Assembly (NCBI RefSeq): GCF_003002895.1
Contig: NZ_PVTI01000030.1
Span: forward strand, 1 to 37,646
Direction: 5' to 3'
DNA length: 37,646 bases
From: Knoellia remsis
GTDB lineage: Bacteria; Actinomycetota; Actinomycetes; Actinomycetales; Dermatophilaceae
In this document: piece after piece, positions 15,318 to 25,920 of the stretch
Layout of the letters: each line of letters begins with the position of its first letter
Numbering within the stretch: the stretch's first letter is position 1
Notes under the pieces: model-generated
What the model was told of the DNA's origin: nothing
Seen by the model: only the letters and a program-made list of their open reading frames with translations
Database searches by the model: none
Translations under genes and position numbers: made by a program

Positions 15318-18300
15318 CGGCTGCCTCCTGGTTCGTCGTCGGGGTTCGGCTTCGCGAAGTCACCCTCGGCCTCGGCGGCACTGAGCGCGGCCGTCTCGGC
15401 CTCGGGGTCGGTGAGCCGCTGGTTGTCGGTCGCGGGCGTGACGCCGGCCCGCCGGATGTACTCGTCGAGCAGCTCGAGCTCGGCACCGTCGCGGGGACGG
15501 CGACCGGCGATGACGTCGCACGAGCCGACCTTGGACTCCTGGATCTGGGTGTTCGGGTCGAGGGTGATGCCGATGAGGTCGTTCGCGGCGTCACCGGTGA
15601 CGATGGCCTGGTCGCCGACGCCCCAGTGGTAGGGCAGGCCGACCTGGTGCACGGTGCGGCCGCCGACCGTGAGTGGCGTCATCCTGTCGGTGACGAGGAC
15701 GCGGGCCTCGATGACGGCGCGCGGCGAGATGATCGTCGCCCAGCCGCCCTCCTCGAGGCCGCGCTCGGCCGCAAGCGCGGGGGAGACCTCGCAGAACATC
15801 TCCGGCTGGAGCTCGGAGAGGTAGGGCAGCCAGCGGCTCATGCCACCGGCCGTGTGGTGCTCGGTGAGCCGGTAGGTCGTGAAGACGTAGGGGAAGACCT
15901 CGACGCCCTTGCTGCCGTAGCTCGGCGCACCCAGGTTGTCCTCGCGGGCATACATGATGCGCGTCGGGCTCTGCTGCTGCGTGTAGAGCGCGTTGTCGAC
16001 CGGCGACTCCTGCGGCTCGTAGTGCGTCGGCAGCGGGCCGTCGACGAGACCCTTCGGCGCGAAGAGCCAGCCCTTGCCGTCGGACTGCATGATGAACGGG
16101 TCGTCGCCGGTGATCGCGGCCGGGCCGCCGACCTCCGGGTCGGGCTTCGCGTGCGGGGCACGGTCGACGGGGAAGTCGGGCACGTCGTCGCCGACCCAGC
16201 GCTGCTGCGCCTCGTCCCACCAGATGTACTTCTTGCGCTCGCTCCACGGCTTGCCGTCCGGGTCGGCCGAGGCGCGGTTGTAGAGGATGCGCCGGTCGGC
16301 CGGCCACGCCCAGCCCCACTCGTGCTGGCTCACGCCGGGGCCGCCCTGCGGAGTGCGGCGCGCGGACATGTTGACGTCGTCGGCGAAGACGCCGCTGTAG
16401 ATCCAGCAGCCGCACGCGGTGCTGCCGTCGGCCTTGAGCTCCTGGTAGCCCGAGAGCGCCCGCCCGGCGTCAGGACCGGTGAGCTGGACACCGTTGATCT
16501 CACGCAGCACCGACTCGGGGATCGGGTCGCCGTGCTCGTCGAGCGGGTAGTCCCAGGTCATGTCGAGCAGCGGGCGGTCACGCTCGTCGGTCGACTCGGC
16601 GACGAGCTCGCGGATGCGGACCCCGAGCTGGTAGAAGAAGTCGAGGTCGCTCTGGCACTCCTCCGGCGGGGCGAGCGCCTTGTGCCGCCACTGCAGCAGC
16701 CGCTGCGTCTGGGTGAAGGTGCCGGCCTTCTCGACGTGCGTCGCCGCCGGCATGAAGAAGACCTCGGTCTCGATGTCCTCGGTGCGCATCTCGCCGGAGG
16801 CGATCTCGGGGGAGTCCTTCCACCACGTCGCGGACTCGATGAGGCTGAGGTCGCGCACGACCATCCACTTCAGGTGCGGCAGGGCGAGGCGCTGCATGCG
16901 TCCGTTGGCCGAGCCGACGGCGGGGTTCTGCCCGAGGACGAAGAAGCCCTCGACCTCGTCGGCGAGCATCGCCAGGGTCGTCTGGTACGTGCCGTGGGCG
17001 CCGGTGAGGCGTGGCAGGTAGTCGAAGCCCCAGTTGTTCTCGGCCGTCGCGCCGTCGCCGAAGTAGGACTTCATCAGGCTGACGAAGTAGGCGTCGGCGT
17101 TCGCCCAGTAGCCCTTCTGCTTCTTCGAGGCGATGCCGTCGAGGTAGTCCTGCAGCGTGTCGTGCTGGCCCGCGATCGGCATCGGCAGGTAGCCGGGGAG
17201 CAGGTTGAACAGGGTCGGGATGTCGGTCGAGCCCTGGATGCTCGCGTGCCCGCGCAGCGCCATGATGCCGCCACCGGGACGGCCGACGTTGCCGAGCAGC
17301 AGCTGGAGGACCGCGGCGGTCCGGATGAACTGCGCGCCCAGGGTGTGCTGCGTCCAGCCGGTGGCGTAGCCGAAGCACGTCGTGCGGTCGCGGCCGGAGT
17401 TCTCGGTCACGGCCCGGGCGAGGTAGTCGAAGTCGGCCGCACTGACGCCGCACAGCTCCTCGACGAGCTCGGGGGTGTAGCGCGCGTAGTGCCGCTTGAG
17501 GATCTGGAAGACGGTGTTCGGGTCCTGCAGGGTGTCGTCGCGCAGCACCTCCGCGTGCTCGAGCGCCGGACCGCCGGAGCCGTGCGCGTCACCGGGCGCA
17601 GTCTCCTTGGTGTTGGAGTTCGCGTCGTTCGCCGACGGGTCGCTGCCCTCGACCTTGCCGTCGCCGTCCTCGCTCTTCGGGGCGGCGTAGGACCAGCTCG
17701 TCATGTCGTACTTGCCGGTCTCGGGGTCGAAGCCGCTGAAGAGACCGTCGAGGTCCTCGGTGTCGCGGAAGTCCTCGCTGACGATCGTCGCGGCGTTGGT
17801 GTAGGCGACGACGTACTCCTTGAACCACTTGTCGTGGGTCAGGACGTAGTTGATGAGGCCGCCGAGCAGCGCGACGTCGGAGCCGGCGCGCAGCGGGATG
17901 TGCCGGTCGGCGACCGCCGAGGTGCGGGTGAACCGCGGGTCGACGTGGATGACCTTGGCGCCGCGCGCCTTGGCCTCACTGACCCACTGGAAGCCGACGG
18001 GGTGCGCCTCGGCCATGTTGCCGCCCTGCAGCACGATGCAGTCGGCGTTGGCCATGTCCTGGAGCGTTTGGGTGGCGCCGCCGCGCCCGAACGAGGCTCC
18101 CAGACCGGGAACCGTGGCGGAGTGTCAAATACGCGCCTGGTTCTCGATCTGGATCGCGCCCGCGGCCGTGAACAGCTTCTTGATGAGGTAGTTCTCCTCG
18201 TTGTCGAGGGTGGCTCCCCCGAGCGAGGCGATGCCCATGGTGCGGCGCAGGCGACGGCCCTTGTCGTCGAGCTCCTGCCAGGTGTTGCGACGCGACTCGA

Positions 18301-18688
18301 CGAACCGCTTCGCGATCATGTCGATGGCCTCGTCGCGGTCCAGCCGCTGCCACTCGGTGGCCCGCGGCGCGCGGTAGAGGACGTGCATCTGGCGGCCGGG
18401 CGCGTTGACGAGCTGCTCGCTCGCCGAGCCCTTGGGGCAGAGGCGGCCGCGCGAGATCGGGGAGTCCGGGTCGCCCTCGATCTGGGTGACCCGCTCGTCC
18501 TTGACGTAGACGCGCTGGCCGCAGCCCACGGCGCAGTAGGGACAGACGCTCTGGACGACGCGGTCGGCAGTGGCGTTGCGGGAGGTCAGGCCGCGGGTCG
18601 TCGGCGAGGTGATCGCCGGTCCGCGCCCGAGCCGGTCACCCGAGCGCAGCTGCCGGAGCACCGGCCACTGCAGCGGACTGATTCCCAT
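15311..18688 (-). CDS. fdhA: Selenocysteine-containing formate dehydrogenase, catalytic (alpha) subunit
   Basis: Molybdopterin formate dehydrogenase read through an in-frame TGA at 18127-18125, giving 1125 residues with selenocysteine at 188. Evidence for readthrough: the residues around it, NQARI-U-HSATVPGLG, match the active-site segment of Sec formate dehydrogenases; a SECIS hairpin follows; and selA, selB, selD and tRNA-Sec are adjacent. An N-terminal [4Fe-4S] motif has Cys49, Cys52, Cys56 and Cys84 (CPYCAVGC). Downstream come NADCIVLQGGNMAEAHPVGFQW, the molybdopterin-binding core, and the C-terminal MGD-binding domain with TYRLTEHHTAGGMSRW. No twin-arginine signal is present, so the enzyme should stay in the cytoplasm, unlike E. 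coli FdnG. An acidic Ser/Asp/Asn-rich insertion (about 326-379) is not usual for the family. First gene of fdhA-fdhB-nrfD-like; probably leaderless. Confidence 0.95.
18095..18127 (-). promoter_or_regulatory. SECIS element of fdhA (UGA recoding hairpin)
   Basis: Immediately after the TGA, GGTTCCC (18113-18107) and GGGAGCC (18101-18095) form a 7-bp stem, with one G-U pair, around the loop GGTCT. The loop begins 18 bases after the TGA. From memory, the E. coli fdhF SECIS has the same GGUCU loop at the same distance. SelB would bind here. Confidence 0.85.
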
Positions 18689-18695
18689 GAGTCAG

Positions 18696-18701
18696 ACCCT
18701 A
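18696..18701 (-). promoter_or_regulatory. Candidate -10 box of leaderless fdhA
   Basis: TAGGGT on the minus strand ends seven bases before the fdhA ATG. No Shine-Dalgarno lies between. Confidence 0.45.
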
Positions 18702-18763
18702 GAACACGTCGCGCCGATCTTCACGACTCCTCGCTCGTGTCTCTGACTGCCGCCTGCGACACC

Positions 18764-18852
18764 AACTTTCCCGCCCCATGCGGGAACCTTGCGTGAGTGA
18801 GGGGAACCGTTCCCCTCACTCACTCAAGGTAGGGCCATGGGGCGGGAAAGTT
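18764..18852. repeat. 89-bp three-tier inverted repeat upstream of fdhA
   Basis: Outer arms AACTTTCCCGCCCCATG (18764-18780) and its exact complement (18836-18852), middle arms ACCTTG (18786-18791) and CAAGGT (18825-18830), inner arms TGAGTGAGGGGAA (18794-18806) and TTCCCCTCACTCA (18810-18822) with a CCG loop. That is 36 perfect pairs broken only by symmetric 5x5 and 2x2 internal loops. It lies in the 325-base gap between whiB and fdhA, downstream of the whiB terminator. It may be a mobile palindromic element or an RNA control structure. The rest of the gap holds one CGGCATAC octamer (18883-18890) and no gene that I can support. Confidence 0.75.
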
Positions 18853-18901
18853 GAGGTGAGGGGGAGTCGGTGGGTGGGCGGACGGCATACGGCCGGGCAT
18901 G

Positions 18902-18954
18902 AAAAAGCCGAGTGGCTGGGAGTCTCTCCCTGATCCCTCCCAGCCACCCGGCTT
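18902..18954 (-). terminator. Rho-independent terminator of whiB
   Basis: Two 18-base arms (18905-18922 and 18937-18954) pair with one mismatch. Read on the minus strand, the stem ends GGCTTTTTC, giving the classical U-tract. It begins 60 bases after the whiB stop. Confidence 0.85.
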
Positions 18955-19013
18955 GGTGCCGGAACGAGGTGCGTCCCTGGTCGCGGCCGCTCCGGCGTCT
19001 GTGGGCGAGCCGC

Positions 19014-19301
19014 TCAGCTGGCGAGCTCGCGCTGGTTGAGGACGCGGATGCGCTCCTCCTCGGTCATGCCGCCCCACACGCCGTACGGCTCGCGCGCGGC
19101 GAGGGCGTGGTCACGACACTGCTTGAGGACCGGGCACGCGTCGCAGACGGCCTTCGCACGGCTGTCGCGGCTGCGGCGCTGGTTGCCGCGCTCACCCTCG
19201 GGGTGGAAGAAGACCTCGGGGCTCACCTCGCGGCAGTGGCCCTCGAACTGCCACTCCCACACGTCGAGGGTCGGCCTCGGCAGTCGTGCGATGTCAGTCA
19301 T
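19014..19301 (-). CDS. WhiB-family iron-sulfur regulator
   Basis: A 95-residue WhiB-like protein. These are actinobacterial [4Fe-4S] proteins that bind the housekeeping sigma factor and change transcription. Four cysteines are visible: GHCREV near residue 23, then CDACPVLKQC. The FFHPEGERG stretch and the GVWGGMTEEERIRVL turn and basic tail complete the pattern. ATG at 19301 has AGGAGGAG five bases upstream, so upstream starts in the open frame were rejected. It is divergent from guaB, an arrangement common in actinobacteria. By eye it falls in the FFHPEGERG-bearing subgroup; I do not assign a number. A -10-like TAGCGT lies roughly 75 bases upstream, so unlike many neighbours it has a leader. 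Confidence 0.92.
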   Translation of the reverse strand: MTDIARLPRPTLDVWEWQFEGHCREVSPEVFFHPEGERGNQRRSRDSRAKAVCDACPVLKQCRDHALAAREPYGVWGGMTEEERIRVLNQRELAS

Positions 19302-19524
19302 GGTGCTCCTCCTGATACGTGTCCGACGGTGCTGTCGCGCACCGACGCTGGTCACGCCCCTGCGTGCAGCCACCACGCTAGGAACGGGTCGGTCAGAGCG
19401 GGGTTTGCCTCCGGTAAGAAGTTGGCAAAGTCCAGACTTCAACCAGACGAGCCGAGGGTGCGCCGGCGCCTTGTCCCGGACCGTCACGGGCGCTCACCTG
19501 CGCGGTTCGGCGCCCGCGCACCGC

Positions 19525-21543
<2,019 letters not shown>

Positions 21544-21547
<4 letters not shown>

Positions 21548-21810
21548 CGAGGCAGCCCCGTCTCGGGGTCGTACAGGTCGTCCATGATCTCCTCGACGCT
21601 CGGGCCTCCGGGAAGCCGCTCTGCGTCGATCTGGGCCAGCAGCCGGTCGACTTCATCCTTCTTGGAGTCGCGCTCGGCCTCACGGACGAGGTCGGCGAGA
21701 TAGCGCTCGAGGGCGCTCTCGATGGCGCCGGTCTGGGTCTGTCCGGTGCGCGCGGCGACGTCACGGGCCAAGGTGACCACGCGCTCGTTCTTGATGTTGA
21801 GCTGCACCAT
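21544..21810 (-). CDS. vapB: VapB-type antitoxin
   Basis: An 88-residue antitoxin of the Rv0623-like VapB family. The N-terminal part (VQLNIKNERVVTLARDVAARTG) forms the DNA-binding ribbon-helix-helix-like domain and the Asp/Glu-rich C terminus (VEEIMDDLYDPETGLP) the toxin-binding tail. The ATG at 21810 has TAGACT ending six bases upstream, so the mRNA is likely leaderless. Three TCTACC repeats overlap this promoter and reach into the end of the adjacent peptidase gene, and are the best candidate for autoregulation by the VapBC complex. Confidence 0.9.
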
Positions 21811-21816
21811 GGTGGA

Positions 21817-21845
21817 AGTCTACCTTCGATGTCTACCGATCTACC
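21817..21845 (-). promoter_or_regulatory. vapBC promoter with three direct repeats
   Basis: TCTACC (GGTAGA on the minus strand) occurs at 21819, 21832 and 21840. The first overlaps the -10 box TAGACT (21822-21817). The other two lie in the last codons of the upstream peptidase gene. Confidence 0.5.
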
Positions 21846-22879
21846 ATCGTCGCTCGCCACGACCGCAGGGTGACGCCGCCGTCGCCGGTGCGGTCGACGG
21901 ACGTGGCGGCGAGCATCGCGTGCCCGATGGCGCGGGTGAGGCAGTCGGCGGCCGCGGTCTGGAGCGCCACGAGGTCGACGCCCTCAGGTGTCGACCGGGC
22001 GCCGGTCGCGAGGGTGAACACCGTGTCCCCGTCGTATGCCGTGTGCACCGGCGAGAGCGCCCGTGCCAGTCCGTCCTGACTCACCTCGGCGAGCGCCCGG
22101 CACTGGGTCTTGGTGAGGGCGGCGTCGGTGGCGACGACGGCGATGGTCGTCGCGGTGCCCGCACGCAGCGCCTCGGTCTCGGCAGCGCGCTGCTCCCAGT
22201 AGGCCTGTGCCGCAGCAGGATCCGGCGTGGGCACGTCGTCGAACTCGCCCGCGAGACCGGACCGGACGGCATACAGGGAACCATCGGGAGCACACGGCGA
22301 GCCCATCGCGTTGACGACGACGAGGGCGCCGACGGTGACGCCGCCGCCGACGGCGCTCGCCGTCCCGACGCCGCCCTTGAGGCCGCCGGCCGCGGCTCCG
22401 GTGCCGGCGCCGACGCTTCCCTGCGCCACCGGGCCGTCGGTGGCCTCGCGCCATGCCCGGGCCCCGTCGTCCGCGGTCGGGGTGTTCTCGAAGACGCCGC
22501 CCCGGCCGAGGTCGAACACGACGGCTGCGGGGACGATCGGGACGACCTGACCCGGGGACTCCGGTGACCCGACCGGCCACCCGCGCCCCGCGGCATACGA
22601 CTCCTGCATGACGCCGTCTGCGGTGGCGAGCCCGAACGCGCTGCCACCGGTGAGGACGACCGCGTCGACGCGGTCGACGAGCTTCGTCGGGTCGAGCAGG
22701 TCGGTCTCACGGGTGCCGGGTGCGCCTCCTGCGACGCAGACCCCGCCGACCGTGCCCTCGGGTGGGACGACGACGGTGACCCCGGTCAGCCAGCCCGGCT
22801 CGTCGCGGGTGACCTGCCCGACGCGCACTCCCGCGACGTCGGTGATCGCGTTGAGCCGGCCCGGCGTGGGAGCGTCCAT
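21833..22879 (-). CDS. P1 (DmpA-type) self-processing aminopeptidase
   Basis: A 348-residue member of the peptidase family S58, the L-aminopeptidase/D-esterase group, which cleaves itself into two chains and exposes a catalytic N-terminal Ser. Visible features: LNAITDVAGVRVGQVT at the N terminus, VVLTGGSAFGL, the glycine-rich GAGTGAAAGGLKGGVGTAS, and ALVVVNAMGS, where the family cleaves between Gly and Ser. Start ATG at 22879; the longer frame to 22996 overlaps the MFS gene and was rejected. CATGCT ends six bases upstream, again suggesting a leaderless mRNA. The natural substrate is not indicated by the neighbours. Confidence 0.88.
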   Translation of the reverse strand: MDAPTPGRLNAITDVAGVRVGQVTRDEPGWLTGVTVVVPPEGTVGGVCVAGGAPGTRETDLLDPTKLVDRVDAVVLTGGSAFGLATADGVMQESYAAGRGWPVGSPESPGQVVPIVPAAVVFDLGRGGVFENTPTADDGARAWREATDGPVAQGSVGAGTGAAAGGLKGGVGTASAVGGGVTVGALVVVNAMGSPCAPDGSLYAVRSGLAGEFDDVPTPDPAAAQAYWEQRAAETEALRAGTATTIAVVATDAALTKTQCRALAEVSQDGLARALSPVHTAYDGDTVFTLATGARSTPEGVDLVALQTAAADCLTRAIGHAMLAATSVDRTGDGGVTLRSWRATMVDR

Positions 22880-22885
22880 GGCCCC

Positions 22886-22891
22886 AGCATG
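22886..22891 (-). promoter_or_regulatory. Candidate -10 box of peptidase gene
   Basis: CATGCT on the minus strand ends six bases before the ATG at 22879. It is a weak match to TANNNT. Confidence 0.35.
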
Positions 22892-22892
22892 C

Positions 22893-22926
22893 CGAAGGCC
22901 GGCCCCGCGGACGGGACCGGCCTTCG
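22893..22926 (-). terminator. Hairpin terminator after the MFS efflux gene
   Basis: CGAAGGCCGG (22893-22902) pairs perfectly with CCGGCCTTCG (22917-22926), and inside the loop CCCG pairs with CGGG. It lies 33 bases after the MFS stop and would end its transcript before the peptidase gene. Confidence 0.65.
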
Positions 22927-22931
22927 ATGGG

Positions 22932-22953
22932 TGACCGACCGGGCGGTCGGTCA
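22932..22953. promoter_or_regulatory. 22-bp palindrome, TetR-operator-like
   Basis: TGACCGACC and GGTCGGTCA are perfect inverted arms around GGGC. GACCGACC/GGTCGGTC palindromes are typical operators of TetR-family regulators of efflux genes, but this one lies six bases after the MFS stop and upstream of the peptidase gene. It could instead be part of the terminator. No tetR gene is in the window. Confidence 0.5.
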
Positions 22954-22958
22954 GGGCG

Positions 22959-24593
22959 TCAGTGGAGGACGACCGGGGGAGCGACCTCGTCGGCACTCTC
23001 CTCGTCGAGCAGGTGGCTCACCTCGCGCTGTCGCGGCAGGAACCACGCGGACACGAGGGTGAACGCCACCATGATCGCGGCGACGAGGAAGGTGCTGCCG
23101 AAGACCTCGCCCATCTTCTGGCGGACCGCGTCGAGCAGGGCGGCCTGGCCGGCGGCCTGGTCCTGGAACTTGCCGAGGATCTCGCCGACGGCGGGGTACT
23201 GCTGCAGCAGCGACGGGATCTGCGACGGGTCGGTCTTCGGGGCCTTCTCACCGAACTCACGAGCCTGCGACACGAGCGGGTCGTTGTTGAGGCCGTTGGT
23301 GAGGACGACGGAGATGATCGCGACACCGATCGAGCTCGCGACCTGCTGGGTGATGTTGAGCAGGGTCGAGCCGCGGGCCACCTGGTGCGCCGTGAGCGTC
23401 TTGATGGCCGAGGTCATGAGCGGCATCATCGTGCCGCCCATGCCGAGGCCCATGACGAACAGGACCGGGATGAGGTAGCCCCAGTAGGACGTGTCCGCGT
23501 CGACCTGGGTCAGGGCGAACATGCCGCCGGTGATGAGCAGCAGGCCGAAGGGCACGATGCGGCCGACGGGCATCTTGTCGGCGAGGGCTCCAGCGATCGG
23601 CATCGTGAGCATGGCGCCGATGCCCTGCGGGGCGACGAGCAGGCCGGCGCTGAGGGCGCTCTCGCCACGCACCTGCTGGAGGTACGTCGGCACGAGGAGC
23701 AGGCCGCCGAAGAAGGCGCCGGCGAAGATGAACATCGTGATCGTCGCGACCGTGAGGTTCTTGTTCTTGAACAGCCGCAGGTCGAGCAGCGGGTGCTCGG
23801 GCCGGAAGCTGTGGAAGACGAACGCCACGATGAGCGCGAGGCCGACACCGGCGAAGCCGAGCACCTTGGCCGAGAGGAACGTGCCCTCGTCCGGGATCGA
23901 GGAGACGCCGTAGAGGAACATCGCCAGACCCGGGCTCATCAGCGCCATGCCGAGGAAGTCGAACGACTCGGTCGGCTCCGGCTTGTCCGCGGGAAGCGCC
24001 CACGCGGCATACGCCAGCGCGATGATGCCGAGCGGAAGGTTGATGAGGAAGATCCAGTGCCACGACACCTTGTCGATGAGCCAGCCACCGAGGATCGGGC
24101 CACCGATCGGGCCGAGCAGCATCGGCACACCGAGGATCGCCATGAGGCGGCCCATGCGGGCCGGGCCGGCCGCGCGGGTCATGATCGTCATGCCGAGCGG
24201 CATGAGCAGACCGCCGCCGAGGCCCTGGATGACCCGGAAGAGGATGAGCATGTTGATGCTCTGGGCCGCGGCGCAGAGGACCGAGCCGAGGGTGAAGAGC
24301 AGCAGCGCCAGCATGTAGAGGCGCTTGGTGCCGAAGCGGTCGGCGGCCCACCCGGTCAGCGGGATGACGGTCGCGAGCGCGAGCGTGTAGGCCGTGACGG
24401 TCCACGCGACGGTCGAGTAGGGCAGCGGGTTGTCGGCGCCGGTGAAGGTGACCTGGAGGTCGGGGAGGGCGACGTTGACGACGGTGATGTCGAGGATCGA
24501 CATGATGGCGCCGAGGACGACGACACCCGCGATCTTGAGGACGGCACCGTCGATCTTGTCGGGGTACTCGGTGGTTTGCGCAGGGCTTGACAA
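22959..24593 (-). CDS. DHA2-family (EmrB/QacA-type) drug efflux MFS transporter
   Basis: A proton-driven multidrug exporter of 544 residues with about 14 hydrophobic segments. Motif C-like and motif A-like stretches are visible: SILDITVVNVALPDLQ in helix 1, GWAADRFGTKRLYML after helix 2, FRVIQGLGGGLLMPLGMTI in helix 4, and LGVPMLLGPIGGPILGGWLI in helix 5. The start chosen is the TTG at 24593 with GAGGAG seven bases upstream; the ATG at 24755 adds residues unlike the family. An extended loop near 460-500 lies between helices 13 and 14, as usual for DHA2. No regulator gene is adjacent; a TetR-like palindrome lies just after the stop. Substrates cannot be deduced. Confidence 0.9.
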   Translation of the reverse strand: MSSPAQTTEYPDKIDGAVLKIAGVVVLGAIMSILDITVVNVALPDLQVTFTGADNPLPYSTVAWTVTAYTLALATVIPLTGWAADRFGTKRLYMLALLLFTLGSVLCAAAQSINMLILFRVIQGLGGGLLMPLGMTIMTRAAGPARMGRLMAILGVPMLLGPIGGPILGGWLIDKVSWHWIFLINLPLGIIALAYAAWALPADKPEPTESFDFLGMALMSPGLAMFLYGVSSIPDEGTFLSAKVLGFAGVGLALIVAFVFHSFRPEHPLLDLRLFKNKNLTVATITMFIFAGAFFGGLLLVPTYLQQVRGESALSAGLLVAPQGIGAMLTMPIAGALADKMPVGRIVPFGLLLITGGMFALTQVDADTSYWGYLIPVLFVMGLGMGGTMMPLMTSAIKTLTAHQVARGSTLLNITQQVASSIGVAIISVVLTNGLNNDPLVSQAREFGEKAPKTDPSQIPSLLQQYPAVGEILGKFQDQAAGQAALLDAVRQKMGEVFGSTFLVAAIMVAFTLVSAWFLPRQREVSHLLDEESADEVAPPVVLH

Positions 24594-24775
24594 ACTGGGC
24601 TCCTCGAAGAGCAGTGAGAGCGGTGAGCGGCGGAGAGAGTGCGGCGACGCTGCCGGGACGAGAGTTCGGGCGGGCGCGTCATGCCGACAGACGCGAGCGC
24701 CCGTCGAAATGGCCGCCACCGAGCATTGTGCTCCTGCGCGAACCTCCGGCGCCAATCCATCTATTCCCGCGCCGT

Positions 24776-24781
24776 TAGGCT
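24776..24781 (+). promoter_or_regulatory. -10 box of leaderless guaB3
   Basis: TAGGCT ends six bases before the GTG start. The 194-base gap to the MFS gene must also hold the MFS promoter; nothing else stands out in it. Confidence 0.5.
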
Positions 24782-24787
24782 GCGTGC

Positions 24788-25909
24788 GTGAACGAGATCG
24801 AGATCGGCCGTGGCAAGCGCGCGCGACGCGCGTACTCCTTCGACGACGTCGCCGTCGTGCCGTCCCGGCGCACCCGTGACCCGGAGGACGTCAACGTCGG
24901 CTGGCAGATCGACGCCTACCACTTCGACATCCCGGTCATCGCCGCGCCGATGGACTCGGTCATGTCGCCGGAGACGGCGGTCGCGTTCGGGCAGGCGGGC
25001 GGTCTGCCGGTGCTCGACCTCGAGGGCCTGTGGACCCGCTACGAGGACCCGGCGCCGCTCCTCGCCGAGATCGCCACGCTCGAGCCGGCGCTCGCGACGA
25101 CGCGGATGCAGGAGATCTACCGCGCCGACATCGTGCCCGAGCTCATCGTCGAGCGGCTGCGCGCAATCCGGGACGCCGGTGTCACCGTGGCCGGCGCACT
25201 GACGCCGCAGCGCACGCAGCAGCTGTGGAAGACCGTCGTCGACGCCGGCGTCGACCTCTTCGTGATCCGGGGTACGACCGTGTCGGCCGAACACGTCTCG
25301 GGCCGCGCCGAGCCGCTCAACCTCAAGCGGTTCATCTACGAGCTCGACGTGCCGGTCATCGTCGGCGGGGCCGCGTCCTACTCGGCGGCGCTGCACCTCA
25401 TGCGCACCGGCGCGGCGGGTGTGCTCGTCGGCTTCGGCGGCGGCGCGGCGCACACGACGCGCCGGACCCTCGGCATCCACGCGCCGATGGCGTCGGCCAT
25501 CGCCGACGTGGCGGCGGCACGGCGCGACTACCTCGACGAGAGCGGCGGTCGCTACGTCCACGTCATCGCCGACGGGGGTGTCGGCACGAGCGGCGACATC
25601 GTCAAGGCCGTCGCGTGCGGCTCCGACGCCGTCATGCTCGGCGCCGCGCTCGCCCGCACGACCGAGGCGCCGGGCCGCGGCTTCCACTGGGGCCCGGAGG
25701 CGCACCACGCCGAGCTGCCGCGTGGCGAGCGGGTCGAGGTGGGCGGCGTCGCCTCGCTCGAGGAGGTCCTCTTCGGGCCGAGCACCGTCGCCGACGGCAC
25801 GACGAACCTCATCGGGGCGCTGCGCCGGGCCATGGCGACGACCGGCTACACCGAGCTCAAGGACTTCCAGCGCGTCGAGGTCGTCGTCGCCCCCTACGAG
25901 GGCCGGTGA
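24788..25909 (+). CDS. guaB3: GuaB3-family IMP dehydrogenase-related protein
   Basis: A 373-residue TIM-barrel protein of the IMPDH/GMP-reductase superfamily, the second member of the actinobacterial pair. It starts ARRAYSFDDVAVVPSRRTRD, has IAAPMDSVMSPETAVAFG, IADGGVGTSGDIVKAVACG and a C-terminal TTNLIGALRRAMATTGYTEL. It has no CBS domains. The loop that holds the catalytic Cys in GuaB (GPGSICTTR) reads GFGGGAAHTTRR here, with no Cys, so normal IMPDH chemistry is not expected. Cyanobacterial GuaB3 has been described as a GMP reductase, but the role of the actinobacterial form is unsettled. GTG start; convergent with the OFA transporter across a strong terminator. Confidence 0.92.
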   Translation: MNEIEIGRGKRARRAYSFDDVAVVPSRRTRDPEDVNVGWQIDAYHFDIPVIAAPMDSVMSPETAVAFGQAGGLPVLDLEGLWTRYEDPAPLLAEIATLEPALATTRMQEIYRADIVPELIVERLRAIRDAGVTVAGALTPQRTQQLWKTVVDAGVDLFVIRGTTVSAEHVSGRAEPLNLKRFIYELDVPVIVGGAASYSAALHLMRTGAAGVLVGFGGGAAHTTRRTLGIHAPMASAIADVAAARRDYLDESGGRYVHVIADGGVGTSGDIVKAVACGSDAVMLGAALARTTEAPGRGFHWGPEAHHAELPRGERVEVGGVASLEEVLFGPSTVADGTTNLIGALRRAMATTGYTELKDFQRVEVVVAPYEGR

Positions 25910-25920
25910 CCGGCATACGC

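Noticed and set aside
18125-18127. fdhA as two genes or a nonsense-mutated pseudogene
   Set aside because: The TGA lies exactly at the known selenocysteine position, is followed by a SECIS hairpin, and the whole Sec machinery is adjacent.
15626-18796. 1056-residue plus-strand open frame opposite fdhA
   Set aside because: Antisense shadow of a real gene with clear motifs on the minus strand; composition is low-complexity Arg/Val/Asp.
18764-18852. CRISPR-like repeat array
   Set aside because: It is one nested inverted repeat, with no spaced direct repeats and no cas genes in the window.
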